A DNA stretch of 64,000 bases from Commensalibacter melissae (lineage in GTDB: Bacteria > Pseudomonadota > Alphaproteobacteria > Acetobacterales > Acetobacteraceae), in contig NZ_CP033087.1 in assembly GCF_003691365.1 (NCBI RefSeq), forward strand, positions 820,501-884,500, written 5' to 3'. Positions 15,098-22,784 of the stretch are shown here, in pieces. The notes beneath the pieces were generated by a model. The model saw only the letters and a list, made by a program, of their open reading frames with translations. It ran no database searches and was not told the DNA's origin. Every line of letters begins with the position of its first letter. The stretch's first letter is position 1. The position numbers were made by a program, and so were the translations under genes.

Positions 15098-15550
15098 ATG
15101 ATCGATATTGTTGATCAGAAAACTAGAAGTAGAATAATGTCGTGTATTCATTGTAAAAATACAGCTCCTGAAATGTTTATACGCAGAATATTGCATTCAC
15201 GAGGTTATCGTTACAGGTTGCATGATCATAAACTGCCCGGCAAGCCAGATATGGTTTTTCGAAAATATAATGCTGTAATTTTTATTCATGGCTGTTTTTG
15301 GCATGGGCATGACTGCCATTTGTTTAGGATGCCTTCATCAAGAGTGGAATTCTGGAAAAATAAGATAGAGACAAATAAGAAAAGGGATATGAATGTTATT
15401 TGTAATCTTAGGGAACTTGGTTGGAGGTCGATGATTATATGGGAGTGTGCCATTAAGGGGAAAAAAAAGGTTTCTGTAGAAGACCTGGTGTCTATTACCG
15501 ATTACTGGTTTCGTAAATGTAATGATAATATGCAAGTTAGAGGAAAGTAA
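15098..15550 (+). CDS. vsr: Very short patch repair endonuclease (Vsr)
   Basis: A 150-residue protein from the ATG at 15098, 19 bp after the methyltransferase stop. The longer open frame (from 14945) only overlaps the methyltransferase. Family landmarks are SRIMSCIHCKNTAPE, LPGKPDMVF with the catalytic Asp, FIHGCFWHGHDCH with His and Cys residues for magnesium and zinc, and LGWRSMIIWECA. Vsr nicks beside T:G mismatches made when 5-methylcytosine deaminates in CCWGG, so it offsets the mutagenicity of the neighbouring methyltransferase. The gene ends directly before the nuclease ATG (15551). The order M-V-R on one strand is consistent with one operon. Confidence 0.93.
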   Translation: MIDIVDQKTRSRIMSCIHCKNTAPEMFIRRILHSRGYRYRLHDHKLPGKPDMVFRKYNAVIFIHGCFWHGHDCHLFRMPSSRVEFWKNKIETNKKRDMNVICNLRELGWRSMIIWECAIKGKKKVSVEDLVSITDYWFRKCNDNMQVRGK

Positions 15551-16771
15551 ATGGCCTCATTAAATGAACTTTCTTATTGGCTGAATGAACAGAGAAGAAT
15601 GGATAGGGTCTGGTATGTAAAACGTCTTTCAGCCAATGATACTTTGGCATCAGGATCTCATCAGGCTGGTCCTTACATGCCTAAAAAGCTGCTTATGGAT
15701 CTTTTTCCATCATTGCAATATAGTGGTAAAAAAAATCCAAGGGTTACATTCGAACTGCGACTTGACAGTTGTCATGATATCAGGGATGTAACGGCAATAT
15801 GGTATAATAACAAATGGCATGATGGTGGAACTCGAGATGAAGTGCGTATAACAAACTGGGGAGGTCAGCATTCCGCTTTGCTTGAACCTGAAAATACGGG
15901 TTCTTTGGTCATTTTTTCTTTTCAAAGACAACAGGGACGGGATGTTTCTCTTTGTAATGTGTGGGTGTGTGATTATGTAACAGAGGAAGATTTGATTGAA
16001 AATCTTATAGGAGTTATTATTCCCGGGAAACATATTATTCGATCCTGGGATAGGATTTGCTTTGCAGAAAAGAACAAAAACAATTCTTGTTGCTTGTCAC
16101 CAGAGAATATACCAGAAGATTGGAGAAATAACTTTCCGACAACTATAGATATTTTTAAAAAAGTAATTGAGTTAATACCTGATATTGGTGATACTATCGA
16201 TGAGCGTCTTATTAGACGTAGAAATTGTGAATTTGAGCTTTTTAGAAATATTGAAAAAAATATAGAGTTTTCTTTTATTCAGCAGGGATTTAGTACGATT
16301 GACGCATTTCTTGAAACAGCAAAAAAAATTTTGCAAAGAAGAAAAGCACGGTCAGGTCGTTCGTTAGAGCTTTATCTTAGAGAGATTTTTTTAGAAGAGA
16401 AATTAAAGGAAGGGTTAAATTTTTCATATCAACCAGAGACGGAAAATGGTAAAAGACCAGATTTTGTTTTTCCATGTGAAAATGCCTATAAAAATCAACA
16501 TTTTTTATCAAAACAATTGAGAATGCTGGCTGTTAAAACAACATGTAAGGATAGATGGAGACAAATATTAAATGAAGCGGATCGTATCCCAGTTAAACAT
16601 TTGTTCACATTGCAAGAAGGGGTTTCGGTAAATCAGTTTCAGGAAATGTGTGAATCAAATGTTAGATTGGTGGTGCCAAAACCTTTAATAAATAAATATC
16701 CTTTGGAAATTCAAGGACATCTTCAAACCCTAGAATCTTTTGTGGGAGATGTGCGTTTATTGTCTAATTAA
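15551..16771 (+). CDS. EcoRII-type restriction endonuclease
   Basis: A 406-residue protein, about the length of EcoRII. The N-terminal region (residues 15 to about 160: WYVKRLSANDTLASGSHQAG, RDEVRITNWGGQ) is the EcoRII effector DNA-binding domain. The C-terminal domain has RSGRSLELYLREIF, ETENGKRPDF with Asp304, and AVKTTCKDRWRQ with Lys329, which form the PD-(D/E)XK-type site, then LFTLQEGVS. EcoRII is a type IIE enzyme that needs two CCWGG sites to cut. The stop of vsr and this ATG are adjacent, so translation is probably coupled. All expected catalytic residues are present, so the system looks functional. Confidence 0.92.
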   Translation: MASLNELSYWLNEQRRMDRVWYVKRLSANDTLASGSHQAGPYMPKKLLMDLFPSLQYSGKKNPRVTFELRLDSCHDIRDVTAIWYNNKWHDGGTRDEVRITNWGGQHSALLEPENTGSLVIFSFQRQQGRDVSLCNVWVCDYVTEEDLIENLIGVIIPGKHIIRSWDRICFAEKNKNNSCCLSPENIPEDWRNNFPTTIDIFKKVIELIPDIGDTIDERLIRRRNCEFELFRNIEKNIEFSFIQQGFSTIDAFLETAKKILQRRKARSGRSLELYLREIFLEEKLKEGLNFSYQPETENGKRPDFVFPCENAYKNQHFLSKQLRMLAVKTTCKDRWRQILNEADRIPVKHLFTLQEGVSVNQFQEMCESNVRLVVPKPLINKYPLEIQGHLQTLESFVGDVRLLSN

Positions 16772-16872
16772 TATAGATGCGAAAATTTATCGTGATAGTT
16801 TTCTGGTAAACTTATATCTTTTAAAGATAACTTATCAAAAGCGGGTGTAATTTATATATTGTGATTGCCATC

Positions 16873-16887
16873 TTCTCCGTTATTTAA
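16873..16887 (+). repeat. Third, degenerate att-like copy after the R-M genes
   Basis: TTCTCCGTTATTTAA matches the tRNA-Ser 3' end at 12 of 15 positions, all differences being C to T. The next ten bases match those after the 13343 site at nine. It lies 101 bp after the nuclease stop and would make the R-M genes a separate, tandemly integrated element. Confidence 0.5.
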
Positions 16888-16944
16888 TAAATTTTTCAAG
16901 ATAGAATAATAATTATTCTCAGATCAATTTACTCAATAAGAATT

Positions 16945-18210
16945 TTAAATTCGTAATTTCAATATTTCATCCCATCGTGTTGTATAGCGTTGGCTCAACT
17001 GTTCCCGTTTAAGGTGCCATCTTGCCTTTTTTCTCTGTCCACCTATGAGAATCGTATGAGATCCCATTTGTTGATTAATCCTGTCGATCACTTGCATAAG
17101 ACTATTATTGCGCTTGATTGATTGGTCATTTTGGATATGGGTGAAAAAATCAAGCTGTCTTTGATTTTTATGGATGATATCCAAAAGCATTATGCCTGCT
17201 TTATGATAATGGTATTCAGCCCTGAAAATTTTACGAAGCCCTTTTTGAGCAGCCCTGATGATTTCTCGGCTATCATCTGTAGGATATGGCATGGATATGG
17301 CAAAGGAAGGGTTGTATTGTAATGATTGATCGTGAAAACGGTTGGTTCTTAAAAAAACCAGAACAGCATGGGTAATGGAATGCTGTTTTCTTAATTTTTC
17401 GGCAGCTCGGCAGGTATGCAAGCGAATGGCTTCCTCAATATCAAACAGGTTGTTGGTACTTTGACCAAAACTTCGAGAAGCGACTATATTTTTTTTTGGT
17501 GTATGAAAATCTGTCAGTTCAATACAGGAAATTCCTCTTAATTCCAGAACAGTACGTTCCAAAACAACTGAAAAATGCTGTTGCATAAATTTGGGGCTGC
17601 AATTTTTTAATTGCCAGGCATTTTCAATACCCATTGCGATCAGTTTGGCATTTAAGCGACGGCCGATGCCCCATATTTCAGAAATTGGTAAATTTTCAAG
17701 AATATGTCTAAAATCAGGACCATGAATATCTAAACAGAAAATACCTTCATGTTTTTTATCTTTTTTAGCGATATGGTTGGCTATTTTTGCAAGAGTTTTG
17801 GTGGTTGACAGACCAATGGAAACAGGGATTCCAGTGTTTTTCTTAATGATTTTTTGAACATGGCGACAATAATTATTGGTTTTCTGATCTCCATTTAAAT
17901 GAATAAATGCTTCGTCAATAGAATAAAGCTCAACATGATAAAAATAATTCTGAACTGTTTCAAAGACACGTTGGCTCATATCACCATAAAGTTCGTAATT
18001 GGAACTTAATAAAGTGATTTTCTCTTGTAAATCCGAAGGAATTTTAAATGCCGGCATTCCCATGGGGATGAAAGGTTTAAGCTCGTTAGAGCGGGCAACA
18101 ACACATCCATCGTTATTTGAAAGAATACCAACCGGATGATTTTCCAATTTTGGATTAAAAACACGTTCACATGAAACGTAAAAATTATTACAGTCAATTA
18201 ATCCAATCAT
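16945..18210 (-). CDS. umuC: UmuC-type Y-family DNA polymerase (Pol V catalytic subunit)
   Basis: A 421-residue protein, the length of E. coli UmuC. Landmarks are LIDCNNFYVSCERVF with the first catalytic Asp, SNNDGCVVARSNELK, YSIDEAF with the second acidic pair, the HhH segment ISEIWGIGRR, and the UmuC-specific C-terminus (HTILIGGQRKKARWHLKREQ). It performs error-prone translesion synthesis as a complex with processed UmuD. The gene is 28 bp downstream of umuD on the minus strand and convergent with the R-M genes. It may be cargo of the accessory region, because phage-like relics lie on both sides. Confidence 0.93.
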   Translation of the reverse strand: MIGLIDCNNFYVSCERVFNPKLENHPVGILSNNDGCVVARSNELKPFIPMGMPAFKIPSDLQEKITLLSSNYELYGDMSQRVFETVQNYFYHVELYSIDEAFIHLNGDQKTNNYCRHVQKIIKKNTGIPVSIGLSTTKTLAKIANHIAKKDKKHEGIFCLDIHGPDFRHILENLPISEIWGIGRRLNAKLIAMGIENAWQLKNCSPKFMQQHFSVVLERTVLELRGISCIELTDFHTPKKNIVASRSFGQSTNNLFDIEEAIRLHTCRAAEKLRKQHSITHAVLVFLRTNRFHDQSLQYNPSFAISMPYPTDDSREIIRAAQKGLRKIFRAEYHYHKAGIMLLDIIHKNQRQLDFFTHIQNDQSIKRNNSLMQVIDRINQQMGSHTILIGGQRKKARWHLKREQLSQRYTTRWDEILKLRI

Positions 18211-18238
18211 TATTTTATTTATTATGGTTGAACAGTTT

Positions 18239-18688
18239 TTAACGATTGCGGTTTCTGAAAGAATGGATTGTATGAATGACCACTCCCCAGATCATGGTTT
18301 CTTTATCCTTGATTTCTATAGGGGGGTAATTAGGGTTGCCAGATTTCAAATAAGGGATATTGTTTTTAATTGCCAAAGCTTTACAGGTTAACTCTCCATC
18401 AACAGAAACAATGACAATATCACCCTGACGGGGATCTAGCGATCGGTCAACTACCAAAAGATCATGATCGAAAATACCGTAATCAATCATGGAATCTCCA
18501 GAAACCCGTATGTAATAAGTTGCAGAAGGATGATCAACCAAATGTTCTGTGAGCTCCAGTTTCCCTTCAAGATAGTCATCTGCAGGAGAGGGGAAACCCG
18601 CTTTCACCAGCATTTCAATGTGAGGTAAAAAATATCTGCGTGTGTCAGGATGGACAGGGTGAATGGAAACTATTTCTGTCTCAATCAT
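18239..18688 (-). CDS. umuD: UmuD-type S24 peptidase, Pol V accessory protein
   Basis: 149 residues from the ATG at 18688, preceded by GGAG at suitable spacing; an upstream in-frame ATG at 18748 would add 20 residues unlike the family. The self-cleavage site is KAGFPSPADDY (Ala-Gly bond), the catalytic Ser lies in SGDSM and the Lys in LTCKAL. The RecA filament stimulates cleavage to UmuD', which joins UmuC. Upstream of the ATG I did not find a clear LexA box. Strong family match. Confidence 0.92.
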   Translation of the reverse strand: MIETEIVSIHPVHPDTRRYFLPHIEMLVKAGFPSPADDYLEGKLELTEHLVDHPSATYYIRVSGDSMIDYGIFDHDLLVVDRSLDPRQGDIVIVSVDGELTCKALAIKNNIPYLKSGNPNYPPIEIKDKETMIWGVVIHTIHSFRNRNR

Positions 18689-19218
18689 AATTTGATCTCC
18701 ATAAATAATTTTTTGGCTGACTATAAAAGTTAATTTTCTATTAATCAATGAAAGAATAAAAATTTTTATAGTTATTTGAATGACTTATTTGGCTTTGTTA
18801 TCAAGTTTGAGATATGGGATCATTTAGGATAAACGGATTAATTATTTAATAGTAAGAATGAATTTTAAAGTCCGAAAAATTACAATCTAGATATTGGGTA
18901 ATTATGACCGATATAAATCGTTAAAGTTAATGAATATATTTATTTATACCATGAATTATATATATAAATCAGATGGTTATCTTTTGAGATTGGAGTGTAT
19001 TCAGTAATTGATTTTAGTTTTTATTAGGTTAAATTATGAAATTTAGATTTATACAGACAATTTTTATGAGTATATAATTATAATCTTGTTATATCGCTTA
19101 ATATATGTTGCGGGTTCTTAAATGAAACTTATCATCGATATGACGAAATCATTATTAAAAAACGAATGATAACATATCGTTAGCTGTATCTTAATTGAAA
19201 ATCAATGACCAATATTAA

Positions 19219-19397
19219 GCTTCAGATGGATCAATTGTAAATTGTCCATTAATCAGGTTTGTTCCAGATAGACAATCTATGTTTACATCGGGACAGCAAA
19301 TATTACAATTTGGTGGTGATATGGAAAAATTCCCATTGGTGCGAATATACATGATGTTAATGGATATTATGGGAAATTAGTAATTTTGCTTGATTAA
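19219..19397 (+). pseudogene. Phage-like coding relic with a frameshift
   Basis: One frame reads ASDGSIVNCPLIRFVPDRQ, then TSGQQILQFGGD. After a frame change near 19320 it continues IPIGANIHDVNGYYGKLVIL to a stop at 19397. The Gly- and beta-rich pattern is like phage tail or fibre proteins, but no family is recognised. Confidence 0.4.
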
Positions 19398-19694
19398 ATT
19401 ACGACACCAAAAATTATGGAACATCAAATAATTAGGTCATTTTTCCGCTTCTTATTCTTTCACTGTACCATGTATGTTAGGTGAATTTAAAAGGTGATAT
19501 AAATTATCATTATGTTTGTGTAGTGGCCAATCACTGGAAAAATTTATATTATCATATTTTTAACTAAAAGTAATAATGTTGAAACAAATGGTAATAAAGA
19601 TGGTAAATAATCCTAATATTAGTAAATTGAAAATGAAGAAATTTTTTCTTTGAAGATGCGGTAAAACATTACTAAACATAATGTTTAGAATTAT

Positions 19695-19719
19695 AGCCAC
19701 CCTACGGGGTGGTTTTTTT
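19695..19719 (+). terminator. Island-type terminator hairpin
   Basis: CCACCC (19697-19702), loop TACG, GGGTGG (19707-19712) and seven T. Same style as 9229, 9762 and 12590, but no gene now follows it. Confidence 0.7.
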
Positions 19720-20121
19720 ATAATGTATTTATATATTCAAAAATCAATTATTTATTTTATTATATATATATTTAATGAATTAGTTTAAATATTAAAATAA
19801 TATTTTTAAATGCAAAAAAATTATTAATTTTTAAAATTGAAAACCAATATGTAATGATATATAATAAATACATTTAAAAAGCCGAAAAATAGAATGAGAA
19901 CAAAAGGTGCTTAAACAAGTTTTCAATTCTATTTTCCGGAAGCGAAATATATTATACGGAATGATATGAAGATATTCAATACTTAATTATTAAAAAATTA
20001 ACTGTTTTTTTATATTTTAATTATAAAATTATTAAAAAGCATTGAAATTAAAATAAAAATTGAACTAATAAATTTTTGTTGATTTGTATAAAAATCAAAA
20101 TGATTTTGATTTTGTTTTCAG

Positions 20122-21384
20122 CTACAGTTTTTTGGCAAATTGTTGCAATAGTTCATGATGCAATAGGGCAACTTGAACTGAACTTGCCAATTGTCGGGCT
20201 GAAACAGTATAAGAAGCATTGGAAACAACGGCGGCATAATCAGCGTGATAAAATTCTTTTGCCGATAAAACTTCTTGCACTGCTTTGTTGCCAACCGGTT
20301 TGGTATACAATTTGCATTGTAAAATTAATGTCTTGTTGTTTTTATAGGCAATGACATCGGCTCCCTGATCGCCACTAGCGTTTGTTACCTTAGCATCCCA
20401 CCCAATCTGTTGCAGTAAATTTGCACAAAAGGCTTCATATTCCAGAGGTTTTAGATAATTGACGTTATTAACATTTTGTTTTTTTTCTAAATTTGTTTGT
20501 TCAACAATTGTATGAATATGTTTGACCAGTTGTTTTTTGATTGATGGTAACAAATCAACAAGATTTTTTTTTGTCAGACGCGGACGAATTCTAATCTTAA
20601 TAAATCGTTGTATTTCTTTGAACCATCTATCTTCGATAATGGAGCCATAATCATCTTTATAACAAAGTTGTTCTTTTTTAAGTGTTAATATTTTCCGATG
20701 ACGTTTTATTTCATTGATTGCCAATTTCATAGCTCTTTTTTTACGGTAAAAGCTTGTAAATTTCAGGAATGAATTTCTAAGTGTAAATTTCTTGTGGATA
20801 GTAAATATAGTTATAAAAACAATAATAGATATGCAAATACAATGATATGGATATGTAGATATTAATTTTTTAAAATTATTTAAAATAAAAAAAGTTGTAT
20901 TATTTGTATAAGAATTTTTTTCCTCGGAAATAATTTTCAAAGCCGTATTGAATATCGATGTTGTTCCTTGTAAGGAAAGTTCAATAGTTTGATTTGGAAA
21001 TGTAATGTATGCGTTTTTTTTTGTAATAATTTCTTTTGCAAATATATTGCTTTGATCCTTATTCAATGAGGTTTCATATATGAATGGATGTGTATTTTGC
21101 TTTTTTTTTAAATAGTAAGAGTGATGATCGGTTTTGAAAACAATTGAGGGTTGCTTATTAAATTGATTATCGAATTGAATAAGGGCTAGCTTGATCAATA
21201 TGGGTTGATTGATCTTTAAATTGATAAAAAAATTAAATTTTTTTTCTTTTTTTTTAATAATTATTTGATTGTTGGTTACAGATTCTATTTGCCAATTATT
21301 GGTTGCAGCTTGTGATGCAAAAGGATAAAAAAGATAAAAACTGAAAAATAATAAGTTAAAAGCAAATTTAGGTAGCATAAACAA
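20122..21384 (-). CDS. Membrane-anchored Mrr-type restriction endonuclease-like protein
   Basis: A 420-residue protein. It begins with a signal-like segment (LPKFAFNLLFFSFYLFYPFA, then SQAAT), an extracytoplasmic-looking domain of about 150 residues, and a membrane helix near 180-200 (YHCICISIIVFITIFTI). The C-terminal 110 residues are an Mrr/PF04471-like nuclease domain: LEYEAFCANLLQQIGW, GDQGADVI with the catalytic Asp, and LILQCKLY with the Gln-x-Lys pair. Related proteins cut modified or foreign DNA, but their membrane anchoring has unclear purpose. The gene stands alone before tRNA-Leu on the same strand. It could be core or the edge of the accessory region. Confidence 0.75.
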   Translation of the reverse strand: MFMLPKFAFNLLFFSFYLFYPFASQAATNNWQIESVTNNQIIIKKKEKKFNFFINLKINQPILIKLALIQFDNQFNKQPSIVFKTDHHSYYLKKKQNTHPFIYETSLNKDQSNIFAKEIITKKNAYITFPNQTIELSLQGTTSIFNTALKIISEEKNSYTNNTTFFILNNFKKLISTYPYHCICISIIVFITIFTIHKKFTLRNSFLKFTSFYRKKRAMKLAINEIKRHRKILTLKKEQLCYKDDYGSIIEDRWFKEIQRFIKIRIRPRLTKKNLVDLLPSIKKQLVKHIHTIVEQTNLEKKQNVNNVNYLKPLEYEAFCANLLQQIGWDAKVTNASGDQGADVIAYKNNKTLILQCKLYTKPVGNKAVQEVLSAKEFYHADYAAVVSNASYTVSARQLASSVQVALLHHELLQQFAKKL

Positions 21385-21507
21385 ATGAATAGGGGTTTCG
21401 TGAGATATTTTTTTAATAATTTATGAGAAAATTGACAAAGATTTATATTATTTTATACAATTCAGTAGTGCCAAATATCATTTTACATGATTAGTTTATC
21501 ATTTTTA

Positions 21508-21594
21508 TGGTGCCCAAAAGAAGACTCGAACTTCCACAGCCTTGCGGCTACAGGTACCTGAAACCTGCGCGTCTACCAATTCCGCCATTTGGGC
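21508..21594 (-). tRNA. tRNA-Leu (anticodon CAG), CCA encoded
   Basis: On the minus strand: acceptor GCCCAAA with TTTGGGC, D arm TGGCGGAATTGGTAGACGC, anticodon stem CAGGT/ACCTG with loop TTCAGGT (CAG), a long class II variable arm, T loop TTCGAGT, and encoded CCA at 21508-21510. Confidence 0.95.
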
Positions 21595-21721
21595 TCTTAA
21601 ATATATTGATACTTCTTACTGATGTTCTTATAGTTGGTCAATGGAATTTTTGATTTTTTTAATTTTTCAAATGAGAATAAACACTATTCGATAAATTTGA
21701 TTATGAAGCTGGGAAAGTTTA

Positions 21722-22684
21722 ATGCGTAAAATAGCAACGATTATTGGTGGTAATGGATTAATTGAAAATTACCTTGTTGAGCGGTTGGTTAAGCAGGGAT
21801 ACGTGATAAGATTGGCAGTACCTTTTCCTGCACATACGAGAGAACAGAAAATATTTGGTAATGTTGGACAGGTTACCCCATTGTTTTGTTCATTTGATCA
21901 AGAAAATACTATTGTTCGATCCATTGAAGGTGCAAGTGTCGTTATTAATCTTGCAGAAGCTTTTGTTGGAAAAAGCAAGAGTAATCTTGAAAAAATAAAT
22001 GTAAAAATCGCTGAAAAAATAGCAAAAATCGCAAGTGCAGCAGGTGTCAAAAATTTATTGCATTTTTCTGCTTTGGGTGCTGATTCCACAAGTCCTTCCT
22101 CTTATCTGGTCAGCAAGAAAAAGGGGGAGGAAACCGTATTGAAAACATATCCTTCTTCAACGATTGTAAGGATTGGAATCAGTTTTGGTCCAGAAGATCA
22201 GTTTTTGAATAAGTTAGGATTTTTATCAACTTTTTCCCCTATTATGCCAGTTTATAATGTTAATACACGTTTACAACCTGTCTATGCAGGGGACATTGCT
22301 GATGCTGTTATTAAGATTGTTGAAAGTGAAGAAAATCATGGGGAAATTTACGAGTTGGCGGGTCCAGAAATACTTACTAATCGTGAGTTGATTTCCAAGG
22401 TTTTAAAAATAGTTCATCGAAAAAATGATGTAAGCGGGTTATGTCCAGATTTTATAAAATTAATGGCTTATTTCCTGGAATATATGCCAGGTTCCTTAAT
22501 GACCGCACGATTGGTTAATTTAATGAAATATGATTCTGTTGCTGGTCACAATGGTAAAAATTTTGAATCTCTAGGTATTGTTCCATCTTCAATTGAAATG
22601 ATCGCTCCCGCTTATCTATATTGTTACAGGCCTGCTTGCGACTTTGAAGAATTAAAAAAATTACAAAAAGAAGCCTATATTTGA
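21722..22684 (+). CDS. NDUFA9-like atypical short-chain dehydrogenase/epimerase
   Basis: A 320-residue protein with a Rossmann start (ATIIGGNGLIENYLVERLVK), GASVVINLAEAF, SALGADSTSPSSYLVSKKKG and LQPVYAGDIADAV. This matches the atypical SDR group related to the complex I accessory subunit NDUFA9, common in alphaproteobacteria. The usual glycine motif GGxGFIG reads GGNGLIE, so the third Gly is replaced by Glu and nucleotide binding may be altered. It is upstream of gltD on the same strand, with a terminator between. Its role in this lineage is unknown; quinone-related or structural functions have been proposed for relatives. Confidence 0.75.
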   Translation: MRKIATIIGGNGLIENYLVERLVKQGYVIRLAVPFPAHTREQKIFGNVGQVTPLFCSFDQENTIVRSIEGASVVINLAEAFVGKSKSNLEKINVKIAEKIAKIASAAGVKNLLHFSALGADSTSPSSYLVSKKKGEETVLKTYPSSTIVRIGISFGPEDQFLNKLGFLSTFSPIMPVYNVNTRLQPVYAGDIADAVIKIVESEENHGEIYELAGPEILTNRELISKVLKIVHRKNDVSGLCPDFIKLMAYFLEYMPGSLMTARLVNLMKYDSVAGHNGKNFESLGIVPSSIEMIAPAYLYCYRPACDFEELKKLQKEAYI

Positions 22685-22695
22685 AAAAAAGTTAT

Positions 22696-22720
22696 AAAAG
22701 GTCAGTAGTACTGTCTTTTT
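22696..22720 (+). terminator. Terminator after the NDUFA9-like gene
   Basis: AAAAGGTCAGTA (22696-22707) pairs with TACTGTCTTTTT (22709-22720) with one mismatch and one wobble, the 3' arm ending in T. Confidence 0.5.
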
Positions 22721-22784
22721 ATTAAAAACGGAATAGGATAGAAAGTTTAGGTGTAATCTGCCTTAAATATTAAGGAATTTAATT

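Larger units (their letters stand above)
18749..20121. other. Gene-poor decayed region downstream of the islands
   Basis: There is no intact gene in 1.4 kb. The stretch contains a phage-like coding relic (19219-19397), a strong terminator of the island type (19695-19719) and very AT-rich DNA. Just after the terminator, 19724-19765 resembles the leader of the 9811 gene (ATG, then ATATTCAA and a T-rich run), possibly a third relic. Nothing else is supported. Confidence 0.5.

Noticed and set aside
18689-18748. Upstream start of UmuD
   Set aside because: The extra 20 residues do not fit the family, and the ATG at 18688 has a proper GGAG site.
3123-20121. A complete prophage
   Set aside because: No terminase, portal, capsid or replication genes could be found; only lysis, tail-type and regulatory pieces are present.
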